From: Calycina herbarum
Lineage: Eukaryota > Ascomycota > Leotiomycetes > Helotiales > Pezizellaceae
DNA: 64,000 nucleotides
Reading direction: 5' to 3'
Assembly (NCBI GenBank): GCA_001414485.1
Contig: LLEY01000043.1
Coordinates: 248,001-312,000, forward strand
In this document: piece after piece, positions 35,672 through 46,700 of the stretch
Position numbering within the stretch: position 1 is the stretch's first letter
Layout: each line of letters opens with the position of its first letter
Position numbers and translations under genes: made by a program
Notes under the pieces: model-generated
What the model was told of the DNA's origin: nothing
Database searches by the model: none
What the model saw: only the letters and a program-made list of their open reading frames with translations

Positions 35672-36844
35672 ATGTCAACAACGCCAACATCCCTCCTCTT
35701 CTCGCCCTCCACTCCTCCGGCATCCACTCGATCTGCATCCGCCACAGAAGAAACGCCATGCCCGCGACCTCGTTCCTTCAGCAACCCAGGTAGCTCACCA
35801 CGAAGAAACCTCACTCTCACCCGTCGCAGATCGCAAAATAATTCCACGCGTCGAAGGGAAAATGGAAGCGCTCTACTCTACACTTCACCCCCAATGGAAA
35901 CGCGTTCACGAGCCTGCTCCTCGGAAACTGTTATCCATCATTCGATCTCGCCGTCGCCTTCTGTCCCCAACCCCCCAAAGCCAGATGACAATTCATCGAG
36001 ACCCCATCAACCAATCAACCTTGCCAACAAACCAGAAGTAACGCGCCGACAATCTCTTCCTCTCCTCAACACTACAAACTTCCCACATCTGTCATCGAAC
36101 CGCTCCCCAACCGCCACAACCCCAATCGCGCCACAAGAAAAGGATCGGCTTGAATTAGTCTACAACCTTCTCACCTCGACCTTTCGTTTCGAATGGCGCT
36201 CCAAACTCCTCCCCGACGCGCCTCTCTCACCTCTCAGGCAATTTCCATTCCCAGGAAGCCTGAAGGGGTCCAGTACTCAAAGCCAAAATAGCAGCAAACC
36301 CACAAGTCGAAAACTACAAAAACGAGCATCCGTGAACCTATTGAGCTCACCACACCAACCCCTCCTTCGAAAGCCAAAGTCCACTGGTAATTTACTCTCA
36401 ACATACAACTCCAACTCTCTCCGAGGAACATCATCAATTCGATCCCAGATTGCACAAAACTCCCCTCAAGTACAGGGCTCGCAACAAGCACAAACACAAT
36501 CACCCCCAGCACCACTTCTCCAAATGGATCACCGCACCCCACCACTCCTCGTCGACGGCCGCAGAACTATCATTCCGATTCCCAAGTTCCAACGAACGTT
36601 GAAGATTTACTGGCGCAGAGGTTTGGATAAGAGAGCGTTACCCACTCATACTTTTCCTTCGCAGAATGTCAAAGGTACTACGACTTGCGGAACTGTTCCT
36701 ACTTCAAATTCGAAATTGCATGATAGATTGGGGCCACGTGGGGAAACGGAGGTTTTAGTTAGGAGGGTTAAGATCCCGGGGAAGATTTGGTTTGAGAGAA
36801 ACTTCATGGGGAGGTGGGGGGAGTGTTGGGTTGAGAGGTGTTAA
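35672..36844 (+). CDS. Hypothetical basic Ser/Pro/Arg-rich protein
   Basis: 390 residues from the ATG at 35672. The same frame is open for another 59 codons upstream, but only from a GTG, so the ATG is preferred. The composition is disordered: Ser, Pro, Thr, Asn and Arg, with basic patches such as SSPRRNLTLTRRRSQNNSTR. Two more ordered stretches are visible: EKDRLELVYNLLTSTFRFEW (about residues 183-202) and the C-terminal end with LVRRVKIPGKIWFERNFMGR. These Trp/Phe-containing blocks argue for a real protein over chance. No known domain was recognised. Intronless, with no neighbour within 500 bp to give context. Confidence 0.55.
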   Translation: MSTTPTSLLFSPSTPPASTRSASATEETPCPRPRSFSNPGSSPRRNLTLTRRRSQNNSTRRRENGSALLYTSPPMETRSRACSSETVIHHSISPSPSVPNPPKPDDNSSRPHQPINLANKPEVTRRQSLPLLNTTNFPHLSSNRSPTATTPIAPQEKDRLELVYNLLTSTFRFEWRSKLLPDAPLSPLRQFPFPGSLKGSSTQSQNSSKPTSRKLQKRASVNLLSSPHQPLLRKPKSTGNLLSTYNSNSLRGTSSIRSQIAQNSPQVQGSQQAQTQSPPAPLLQMDHRTPPLLVDGRRTIIPIPKFQRTLKIYWRRGLDKRALPTHTFPSQNVKGTTTCGTVPTSNSKLHDRLGPRGETEVLVRRVKIPGKIWFERNFMGRWGECWVERC

Positions 36845-37419
36845 GGTGCTTTCTCTCTTTCTTCGTTTTCGGAGGGGTCTGAGAGGGACATCTTGGGGGG
36901 GGAGGTTACTTTGAGACTTGTGGGCAAATTTCAAGAGAGCTGGGAATAATTGTAGGAAATGGTGTTTGAGTTCCGAGTTCGAGAAGGATTTGCGAGACTT
37001 CTGCAAGGTGTACGAGAGCTTTGTATATGTGTTGACATACCTACCCTTTTCCTTTCTCCTGTCTGCTTTTTGCCTCTAGCTGTTCGCTTAAGTCAGAGTG
37101 GCAAAATGGTCACTAGGAATTCCAACCTCAAAAAATTGTAGAGATAAATAAAGTAGCCTCAAATTTACAGACAAAATTGACGATAAAGTTGGTGCTACGA
37201 TAGGTGCTAGCTGCATGGAAAGAAAAGCAATCAGAGTAGGAATGATTTGGAGACCACGGGCCGCTGCGTTATAACACCATGTAAAAATGCCTGGTTCGCG
37301 TTCAGCCGCGCAAGAGGCGTTGAAACCTCGAAAAACTGGGTCAGCGAGCCTATAGAGCATCTGAGCTCTGATGAAATACGGCTTTTGGGTGTATAGTAAG
37401 AAATAAAAAGATAATTCTC
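36845..37419. other. Intergenic, no gene supported
   Basis: Only short frames on both strands. A 90-codon - strand frame at 37088-37360 has no recognisable domain. The block related to the 60-kb repeats starts near 37420. Confidence 0.4.
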
Positions 37420-37533
37420 ACTGGTTTTTGGACAGTGAGGGTGACGATTCAATTACTACTTACGCTCGAATTACATCGATTGTAGGACATATCTTCTCAA
37501 TCACGCAAACTGCAGAAGGAGCATTTTGATTGA
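37420..37533 (+). repeat. Copy of the 60.65-60.74 kb upstream repeat
   Basis: The segment from about CAGTGAGGGTGACGATT to AAACTGCAGAAGGAG matches 60651-60744 (CTGTGAGGATAACGATT to AAACTGCGGAAGGAG) in the same orientation. At 60 kb this repeat lies upstream of the SAM-like gene. Confidence 0.65.
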
Positions 37534-38193
37534 CTAACGCCAGAGATTAGAGAAACCATGAAGCAACAATCAAAGAAAACATACCTTTCCTGTCGATTTA
37601 CATTTTCCCTTACACGTTTTATTTAGGCTTACTCCCGCAGGGATTACCTTTTCCCGAAACCCAACAAGCATACCGTAAACTCCAGCACCACGGTCCGTAC
37701 CTAGTAACCGAACCCATTCATTCCAAGTTCTGATATACAGAGTGGACCCACAACCATGAAAGGCCTCTGACCTAGACTTCGCTTGTTGAGGATCCATTTG
37801 AAGATGGTTTTTGTACACGTCTAGAAGCCATTCACGGCACTCCGCATTGGTCCAGAGCCCTAGAAGTTGGGGGAGTCAGTGATTGCTTATCAAGGAGTGT
37901 CGGGATTCGTCACAGAATAATACTGGTGTCCAGGATTGATCGAGGAATGATCCAAAAGAAATGGGGATGTGGGAGAACAGTGTCCCCTTTACCTACATTG
38001 GGGTGGGTCTGTGGCTTTGATTACTCGTTTCTTGAAAAAGTAGTCTCGAAGTCTCTTTGGGGGATTCTACTGGCTTTTCATCGAGAGTGGGTTTGGAGGT
38101 GGCCTTTGAATCGTGAGTTAGATCGTATGAAGGGGGGACGTCGTTTCTTGGCTGTACACTGCGTCGCGTGAGCCAATCGCGAAGGAATCCCAT
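37534..38193 (-). pseudogene. Inverted copy of SAM-like gene, exon 1 block and intron
   Basis: On the - strand, the ATG at 38193 starts MGFLRDWLTRRSVQPRNDV, matching MGFLRDLFTQNSAQPRTDL of the gene at 61066. A second block, AECREWLLDVYKNHLQMDPQ then SEAFHGCGSTLYIR and GAGVYGMLVGFR, matches its SAM-like region. The intron is also preserved: GTATGT donor at 37584 and GTTAG end at 37534, with CTCTAATCTC inside as in the intact copy. Between the two blocks are about 140 extra bases, starting GTAAAG and ending CTTCTAG, that look like an additional intron, but a TAG stands directly before that donor. The second exon is missing on this strand. It lies next door on the other strand. Probably non-functional, though expression of a truncated product cannot be excluded. 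Confidence 0.75.
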
Positions 38194-38204
38194 GGTTTTC
38201 TGTT

Positions 38205-38475
38205 TGCTGGCTTTGGTTTTCGAAAATACACCTATTACGGCCAGCGGAGGTGGAGATAAACACCCACTTGTCGAAGAAACGTAGGATTAATTGAGACGCG
38301 AATTCGATTTGGAATACTGGTGAACAAATCGAGAGGGATTCGAAGTCAGAAGTGCCGGATATATATGCGAGATAATAAGCTACTACTTGCAACGGCTCCA
38401 AACGATAGTCAGAATGGAGGTGCTAAAAGTGTCGCTTCTGGAGCTGGGCCACACTAAACTCGGCAGTTGAAAAAT
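38205..38475 (+). pseudogene. Degenerate exon 2 and 3' flank of SAM-like gene
   Basis: From TTTTCGAAAATACACC onward this matches 61590-61945: ACCCACTTGTCGAAGAAACG against ACCACTTGTTGAAGAAACAA, GATTTGGAATACTGGTGA against GATTTGGAACGCTGGTGA, and the near-identical 3' flank GCTTCTGGAGCTGGGCCACA. It contains several stops in the original frame. It is in + orientation and starts about 12 bp from the inverted start codon of the neighbouring fragment. Confidence 0.75.
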
Positions 38476-40615
38476 GAATCATCACCTCAGCGAAAGAATT
38501 TACATAAAATACTTGATTACCAATCAACTGCTATACTTGCTTTATAAGTAGTCTTAAAACAAGCGTCTCTAGCTGTATCTTGCGACATCTTTCATATCAC
38601 ATGCGCTGAAAATTTTGAAGTGTGAGAATTTCTCATACGTTCTAATAGTTCCAAATTTCCCCTCTTATAAGAAAAGAGTTGCTGGCTGTTTCTTTATCAT
38701 TGGTTATCTGATGAAGAGTCACAACCTGGAGGCTGGATCACAATAGTAAACTTCATATAATGATTATATACTTCTAAGAATAAAATGAAATATAAATAAA
38801 ATTATTCTAGTTATTTAGGAAATTGGATTGGTTGTTTAAGTCTGATTATTTAACAAACAATAGTGCAAGTAGAGAAGAGGGATATTCTACTCTTGGTAAG
38901 TTACCAATTCCTATACCCCTCTAGTGCTCCTAGGCATACTTAGCTTCTAAGACCGGGCAGCGACGAAGACAACGCTTTGCCCTGAAATAAAAGGCCAGAT
39001 AATAATTTTTGATAATAGGTCTTGACAAGCGCCCGTGACTTCACAATTATGCTGCTTCTTATTCCGAAGCCAGTTCTATCACTGTAGCTCAACTCTAACG
39101 CCAGACGTCGAGATTCTCGTCGGTCCATTGATTGAAGGAGGAAGGAGCGATCTTGGCTGCCTCTGAAGGGCCAAGAGAGCGTCAGAGAAGGAACGACCTC
39201 ACTCAGCTTTGGACGATCGACTCTCCACGAACCCGGAATGATTTACTTGGAACTGCTTTACCTGGAATTTTGATGTGATTGTATCCTACCAATCAAAAAT
39301 TGATTGAGCTTTGCATCATGCGCATGAAAGCAAACAAACAAAAGAAAAACCATAGCAATTCTTTCACCTCAACTCTCTCTGTGCCCACGTCCAATTCTCA
39401 AAAATCGGCATCGAACACCAGGCTCGCTATAGGAAATAAATAGCAAAAATGTACGGGATAAAGATTGTTTCTTCTCTACTTGATCTCGACTCAACCTAGC
39501 CACCCCCAGGAGATGGGATGCGAAGTCGCATTCCCTTCTTTAGTACCAAGGCAACTTGGAGGACACTAGTTTCTCTTCGTTCCTTCCTTTCAAGATTTCA
39601 ACCAGGTGCCTGCAACTCAATGAAGCCAGCTATTTCTCTTTTCCTGAAATGGTTTCGCTAAAATTTCTCCCAAAAATTTGACATCTCTCCAACTTACTCG
39701 CATCGTAATTTCGGGCCCTAACTTTTTTAATAGGCCTTAAGTATCCTTTCTTGAATTTGCTCTTACAAAAAGAGTAGTTTCTAACGTAGTAGACAGCAAA
39801 AGCGACATTAGGTCATACCTGCCTACCTAGACTGTTGTTCTACCTTTTTTAGAGCAATTGAAAGCCATTAATCTAAACGTTTAGGACAACTTCGAATATT
39901 AATCCAGGTGGACTAGAACATTGAAGGTACATTGTTCTAAAGATTTAGGAAATGCGGCAAAACATAGAAGATTGACACCACAAACTATTTACTGCCGCTT
40001 TTAATAATTGCTTGTAAATTCAATATTGTGATTGATTTGTCCGTCAACATTGAAATTAGTTACAAGCAATTGGTACAAACTCACAACATCATTTGTTTTG
40101 CATGCGCAGGTGGTGTACAGTGAATTACTCACACATCTTGCTTTGCAAACTTCCTTCCTTATATAAAATTTGATTTATTCTTATGGGGAATAGTACTTGA
40201 ATCTCTAACTCTCTAATAAATATACACAGCAATTTTTGTGGAATTTCTATTTATTTTAGTCCTAATAGACAGTAAAAATAGCGACAATGTTTCTTTAACG
40301 TACCTGCCTATCTTGTTCATTGTTCCAGCTTTCTAGGGTAATTGAAGTGAATTATCCTAAACACTTGGCACAATTAAAAATTCTCCTACAAAGTTGGAAC
40401 AAAGAACTTTAATTGTCCCAGAAAGTTGGAACAATGAGAGGTATGGAGAGGTATCTGTCCATGCAAGGCTTTGACAAGGATGGTCACCTGTTTCCGCACT
40501 GATTCCGTGACATCCTCAAATCCGGTATTTAGCCGAACGCGCTTGACGCGCTATCCCGATACGAGATCACATCTCATTTTGCCTGCCTCCATCCCACCAA
40601 AAACAAACCACCACC
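38476..40615. other. Intergenic with degenerate dispersed repeats
   Basis: 2.1 kb with no supported gene. Two related repeat blocks lie at about 39791-39890 and 40268-40380. Both start AGACAG(C/T)AAAA, continue with GCGACA and ACCTGCCTA, and then a TTGTTC..TCTAGGG-like core. A reverse-oriented partial copy (GAAAGTTGGAACAATGAGAG) follows at 40385-40446, so the second block could fold into a hairpin. Confidence 0.5.
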
Positions 40616-40702
40616 ATGCACCATGCCGCCTATGCAGAGAACCTTCCAGCTAGTGCCGGAAACGGTGGCCAAGCCGATATCCAGACCTCCTATGACCAGT
40701 AA
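40616..40702 (+). promoter_or_regulatory. Overlapping upstream ORF, 28 codons
   Basis: An ATG at 40616 in good context (CCACCATGC) opens a 28-codon frame ending in TAA at 40700-40702. It starts 7 bases before the annotated ATG and overlaps it out of frame. Its stop lies 6 bases past the in-frame ATG at 40692-40694. If transcribed, it would compete with ATG 40623. Confidence 0.45.
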
Positions 40703-42830
40703 AGCAGCCAAAAAAGCCTACCTCAAAGCGAACCAGGGCGGCGGCCCTAAAGTGTCGAGAGCCGAACAGCGCAGATTAGACAAGGAGGCCGTAGAAAGAC
40801 TGAACAGGGAACATGAGAGGGAGAGAGCAGCTGCTAAGGCTAAGGCTGCCAGGGAGAAGAAGGCCGCCAAAGTAAATGCTGAGAAGGAGGAAAGGAAGCG
40901 GAAGGAGATACCGGAGCCTAGCCGATTTGTGAGGGCCAGTCAACCTACGATATCACGATTTGTTAGGCCTGGGAATAAGAGGACTGTGCAGGAGATGGAG
41001 GATGTGGATGAGGAGGAGGAAGATACACCGGCAGATGATACAATTGCAGAGGATACAATGGCAGAAGAGGTGGCTTTTGAGCCAATTGTGGGGGGGTTGG
41101 TGGGCGATGGAAAATCTGTCGCAATAACAACCAACATGGAACCTCCTGCGAAGAAAATAGCGATGGACATGTCATCTGACGATGAGTTTGGAGACTTTCC
41201 ATCATTGTCACAAAGCGATATATTCCAGAAAATGGACAGCCCAATGCCTTCTTTCCAGGACCAAAAGGTGGTTCCAATGTCAGCCCAGAAGGAACTATCA
41301 GACCCTGGATCAGACGACTTTCCCACGCTCTCACAATGCGAACTTTTAGAGAAGGGCAATCTGCCCCCAGGAGCGATCACCATATCACGCAATTGTACCC
41401 CGATTCCTCAGCGACCCTCAACCAAATCTCCTCCGCCAGGGAAAGAAGTACAGGAGCTTAAGCCAAAAGGTGATGGTTTTCGATTCACTGAGTCTCAGTT
41501 ACTAGTTGATATGGGAGGAAGTCAGCCCCTCTCAGAGACTGCAGAGGCCAACAAAATACACGATGGATTGGACGTTGCTCAAACTACCTCGAAACCGGCT
41601 ACTGTTGCTGTCGCGCGGAATACCGTAAATAGCCAGACATCGCATACAACTCCTCGAACTATTAATTCTCCAAAACGACCATCGGCTTCTCGTACAGTCA
41701 ACATGCCACCTCATAAGTCTATGCCGTCTAGATATCCACTCTACGGACGCTCAGCCAACACCATGCCTCCACCCGCGTTACTAAAAGTACACAGGGCCAC
41801 ATCTTTCCCTCCAACATCTAGATCCTCGGTCCAGCAGGCACCAGTCAGACAGCGGAAGAGGCCAGCACAGAATTCAGCACCAACTCCCACCCAAGCATTC
41901 ATAGAAAACAATTTGGATGATTTCTTTCCCAGCCCCAGCCAAGAAATACGCGAGTTGCTCGATGACATAGATGATATGCCATCCAATACGCAGATTGCCA
42001 AAGAGCTGAGTCCCGTAAAGCAAATATCAAAGGATGTTAATGATCCATTGAAAGATTTATTTCCTCTACCGGACTTTGCAATTTCTTCTCAAGATATGCT
42101 GGAAATGGACACACCGAGTCGACTACCAAATCAGCCAGCTGGAAGGGATAATAGAACTGTCCATCAACCACTTCCTCGGAGCTCGCTCGGGAAAGAAACT
42201 ATCATGAAACCTCCACAAATACTCCCTCCGACATCGAAAGGAAGAGATTTGGCACGGAGCAGCTCGTTCAACAAGATCCATAAACCATCACCTCTTGAGC
42301 CACCCCTCCCCGAAAACGCGACGAGGCCGCCACCAAACACTACCTTCACAAGGCCTCGGAGTAGAAATGAAACCCCGAAACCTTATCTACCCCCTCATCA
42401 ACTGATTCATCAGAAGAACACCCATCCGAGATCCCAATCCGAATCCTGGTCCCCAAAACCACCTCCAATTCCGCCGAAGACCCCGCTCTCTCCACCACCA
42501 AAAAGGCGTTTCTTCGAAGAAAAAGACGAAGACCTAGTCATTGCTGCAATGCTGGAAAGTATGCGGGAAGCAGAAGCAGCTGAGAAGGCACGCCAGCAAG
42601 CTCAAGCCCAGGAAAAAGCACGCCAACGGGCAGGAGCACGGGCAAAGGCAAAAGAACGAGTTCAAGAATTGGCACCACAGCAAGCTCAGGTAGAGACACA
42701 GGCGAAGGTATCGATAAACGAATCACCTTCTAGAAACAAGAGGACACTACAAAGAGCTCAAAGCTCTGTGACTGATTATGGGGATGACGAGTTTAGTGGG
42801 TGCTCTCAGGAGTTGCTTGCTTTATGTTGA
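40623..42830 (+). CDS. Large disordered protein with repeated acidic-F-SQ motifs
   Basis: 735 residues in one frame. From residue 24, MTSKAAKKAYLKAN leads into a strongly charged Lys/Glu/Arg/Ala-rich helix of about 70 residues, followed by FVRASQPTISRFVRPGNKR. The rest is disordered and Ser/Pro-rich but carries a recurring motif: SDDEFGDFPSLSQ (about 186), SDDFPTLSQCELL (about 228), DDFFPSPSQEIRELL (about 432), PLPDFAISSQDML (about 480) and, at the very C-terminus, YGDDEFSGCSQELLAL (about 721). A second charged Gln/Ala/Arg helix is at about 640-690. A nuclear role is plausible from the basic helix but is only inference. ATG 40623 overlaps an out-of-frame upstream ORF (40616-40702), and the in-frame ATG at 40692 may be the true start. 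The family is not recognised by name. Confidence 0.8.
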   Translation: MPPMQRTFQLVPETVAKPISRPPMTSKAAKKAYLKANQGGGPKVSRAEQRRLDKEAVERLNREHERERAAAKAKAAREKKAAKVNAEKEERKRKEIPEPSRFVRASQPTISRFVRPGNKRTVQEMEDVDEEEEDTPADDTIAEDTMAEEVAFEPIVGGLVGDGKSVAITTNMEPPAKKIAMDMSSDDEFGDFPSLSQSDIFQKMDSPMPSFQDQKVVPMSAQKELSDPGSDDFPTLSQCELLEKGNLPPGAITISRNCTPIPQRPSTKSPPPGKEVQELKPKGDGFRFTESQLLVDMGGSQPLSETAEANKIHDGLDVAQTTSKPATVAVARNTVNSQTSHTTPRTINSPKRPSASRTVNMPPHKSMPSRYPLYGRSANTMPPPALLKVHRATSFPPTSRSSVQQAPVRQRKRPAQNSAPTPTQAFIENNLDDFFPSPSQEIRELLDDIDDMPSNTQIAKELSPVKQISKDVNDPLKDLFPLPDFAISSQDMLEMDTPSRLPNQPAGRDNRTVHQPLPRSSLGKETIMKPPQILPPTSKGRDLARSSSFNKIHKPSPLEPPLPENATRPPPNTTFTRPRSRNETPKPYLPPHQLIHQKNTHPRSQSESWSPKPPPIPPKTPLSPPPKRRFFEEKDEDLVIAAMLESMREAEAAEKARQQAQAQEKARQRAGARAKAKERVQELAPQQAQVETQAKVSINESPSRNKRTLQRAQSSVTDYGDDEFSGCSQELLALC

Positions 42831-43736
42831 GAAAGGAGAGGGGTGTACTTCTTTTTTACGAGTTTCTTTTCTGTTATCTTTCTTATTTGGTTTTGGCGCA
42901 ATGCATAGCATAGGATACTAGGGAGGTGGCATTTTATTGGAGTATGGGCATAAACCTCCATTGGTATGGTAGGGGATGGGATGGGATGGGAATGGAATAA
43001 GATACCCCCAAGCATGTTAGGATAGCATTATGACACAGCATGAAATTTAATCACGAATTACAAAGTTGTACGACTCGCCAGGAATTCGTGACTGTCAAAG
43101 AGCCTCTGAATGTTCGAGCAAGACTCGGAGAATTGATTCGATAATCCTAAATGAATAGAATAATGAGATGAATGTCAAGTTCGTTCTCCCAGAAGTTTTA
43201 GAACAATTATAGAAGGGAGAGTCTCATAGGCCAACAATTGCGAATTCTTGCAGCTCCGCAACCCCGCAACCTCTCTTAGAGAAATCTCCAAACGAAAAAA
43301 GTGGTATATGAGGCTATCTCATCCCGAAGGATTCAACCATAAAATTGTAACCTTCCTATTTAGGAAGCCTGGACTTTGATGTGCTCTGACAACAGCACAC
43401 GTGTTTGGAGGAATTTTCAAATCCCACTTTGCTTCTTAGGCTTCTTCATGAGTTTACCACGTTTTTTCTATCATTGACGCTGTCTTGTGGATCTTAAAAA
43501 ACAAAGCTCCCAAAAATAAATAAACGCGCTTGTGCCAACCTTAGGCGTCAATAAGGCATCAAACAAAACGCGCTAGTAATCCCTGCCAAATTTCATCTCA
43601 AATCCGTTTTTTTCCCACCGACCCCGCCATAAAATCACAACCTTTTTCCTTTTCCTCTTTCCTTCTCCAAACAAAGCACACAAAACATCTTGATACTTGT
43701 CTTCGCGTGCTCGAGAGCGCGTACCAAGTACCAAAG
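42831..43736. other. Intergenic, upstream of the karyopherin gene
   Basis: 0.9 kb, no gene supported. It holds the 3' flank of the preceding gene and the karyopherin promoter. CT-rich tracts lie at 43604-43670 just upstream of the start. Confidence 0.45.
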
Positions 43737-46700
43737 ATGAGCCAAGAACGCCTTGTTGAGCTTTTGCAAAGCATCCAAGTTCGTATGTTTACAACCCATC
43801 CATTTTGGTGCTCGTCGCCTTGCTAACCTCCAATCTCTAGCTGACACTGAGCAACTCAAGGCTACGACAACCGCTCTCCGAAAGGATTTTTACCCTCACC
43901 CACAAACCCTCCTCTCGCTCTTGCACATCCTCACCTCCCATGACGACTCCAAAACTCGCCAGACGGCAGCCGTCGAGGCCCTTAGATTAATCGAGCCTCA
44001 TTGGGCTGCCCAACCCGCAGACCAAAAGCCAGCGATCCGACAGAAGCTCCTCGAGGCAACTCTTGCTGAACAACAGTCTTTCGTCCGACACTCCTCCTCG
44101 CGCGTCATTGCCGCTATCGCCAAGATCGATCTTGAAGATGGCGAGTGGGGAACCCTTCCAGGTCTTCTCGCTCAAGCCTCTACTTCCACCGTCGTCTCCC
44201 AACGCGAGGTTGGAATCTATATTCTCTTCAGTCTGCTTGAAGTAGCTGGTGATGCCTTTGAAGACAAGCTTCCAAGTCTTTTCAGTCTCTTTGCTACCAC
44301 TCTCGAGGACGCCGAGAGCGCAGAAGTCCGAACCAACACCCTTCTTTGCCTCAGCAGAGTCGCCACGTTGATTCAACCAGACGAAGACCCAGAAAACCTT
44401 GCTCGATTCGTCGCATTGTTCCCCGGCATGGTCAAGGTCTTGAAGTCTGCTATTGACGAGGACAACGAGGACCGAGTCATGCAAGCATTCGAGGTTTTCC
44501 AAACACTCCTCGGCTGCGAGACTGCTTTGTTGAACGCCCACTTCAAGGATCTCATGACCTTCATGATCGATATCGCCTCCAACACCGATATCTCTGATGA
44601 TTCACGAAATCAAGCTCTGTCCTTCTTGATGCAAGCTGCTCGTTTCCGCAAGATGAAGATTCAAGGAACCAAGGATTTGGGCGAGACCCTCACTCTCAAG
44701 GCCATGCAAATTGCCACTGAGATTGACGATGATGATGACGAGGACGATGAAGTCAACCCACACCGATCTGCTCTTGGTCTCTTGGATCTTCTCGCTAGCA
44801 GTCTTCCCCCAAGACAGGTTATTGTTCCTCTTTTGGCAGCACTCCCTTCATATGTCAACAACGAGTCTCCACAATATCGTCAAGCTGGTATTCTATCCCT
44901 TGGTATGTGTGTTGAGGGTGCCCCAGACTTCATCGGCACGCAATTGGACTCTTTAATTCCAGTTGTTCTCAAGCTCTTGAATGATCCTGTCGTTGGTGTC
45001 CGAAATGCTGCTCTCAACGGAGTAGCTAGACTTGCCGATGATTTATCTGAGGACTTGGCCCGACACCACGCTGAACTAATCCCATCTTTACTTAAAAACC
45101 TGGATTCCGCCAGTGTTCAAGCATCAAGCGAATCAGAGCAAAACAAGAATCTCGCAATTCTCAAAGCTGCCGGTGGTGCCTTGGACTCCGTTACCGAGGG
45201 TCTCGACAAGGAAACCATGACAGCATACCTCCCAGAGCTCGTTCCTCGACTTGGAAGACTGCTCAGCCACTCCGATCTCACTGTCAAAGCAAGTGCTGCA
45301 GGCGCAATGGGATCAATTGCTGGTTCAGCCGAGGAGGCTTTCCTGCCATACTTTGAGCCAACTATGAAGGCTCTCTCTGAGTATGCTACTATCAAGGACT
45401 CGGCAGATGAGCTCGACCTTCGCGCCACTGCTTGTGATGCTATGGGAAGCATGGCAGCGGCTGTTGGTGGTGAAGCCTTCCAGCCATACGTTCAACCACT
45501 CATGCAAGCAAGTGAGGAAGCTCTTCACTTGGGACACCCACGCCTGCGAGAGACAAGTTATATTCTGTGGAGTACTCTTGCCAAGGTCTACGAGGAGGAA
45601 TTCACACCTTTCCTTGCTGGTGTGGTAAAGGGACTCATGGAAAGCTTAGAGCAAGAGGAGTCCGATTTGGATGTCGAGCTTGGAGAGGAGGCTAAAGACC
45701 TGATTGGTCAAGAGGTCACCATTGCCGGTCAGAAGGTCAAGGTCGTTGCGGCAACCGACGAGCCAGAGGATCTTGATGGTATGGAAGGTGATGATGACGA
45801 CGACGCCTGGGATGATATAGGTGGTGTTTCCGCCGTTGCCTTTGAGAAGGAAATTGCCATTGAAGTTCTCGGCGATGTCCTCTCACACACTCGCAAGAAC
45901 TTCGTTCCATACTTCGAGAAGACAATCGAGACCGTTATGGGCTTGGTTGAACATCATTACGAGGGTGTACGAAAGACAGCAATTGCAACCTTATGGCGAG
46001 CATACGCTTGTTTATGGGCTCTGATGGAGGATCACACTGGCGAGAAGTGGACCCCTGGATTGCCATCGAACACTCAACCATCCGGGGAAGTCCTCAAGTT
46101 GGGCGAAGTTGTTACTGTTGCTACCCTGTCCCTATGGGAAGATGAAGTTGATAGGTAAGCTTGCTCCTCTTTTTTTAAAAAATTCCTGGAAATGATGAAC
46201 AACATGACGTTATCCCAGCTCACTCAGATGCACAAGTTGCAATTGCTGAGAAAACGTATCAACATTCTGATCTATCTCAATCACATTGCTCCATATTCTA
46301 CAATTTAGGAAGTTGCAAATGCTAATATTGAATACACAGAGCCGTCGTCACTGACATCAACCGAAATGTGGCTGCAACTTTGAAGCTTTGTGGTCCCGCC
46401 ATCTTAGAACAGAGCCACTTCGCCGAACGAACCATGTCCATCTTGGCTGCGATCATCACCAAATCACACCCTTGTCAACAAGACATTGGTGACGATGATG
46501 ACCGTGAAGCTTTAGATGACGAGGAGTCCTCCGAGTATGATTGGTTGGTGATTGATACTGCACTGGATGTCATCATTGGAATGTCTGCTGCTCTCGGTAG
46601 CCAGTTCTCTGAGCCATGGAAGATCTTCCAAAAGCCAGTGATGAAGTTTGCATCATCCCAGACCAACTTCGAGCGTTCTACAGCCATTGGAGTCATCGCT

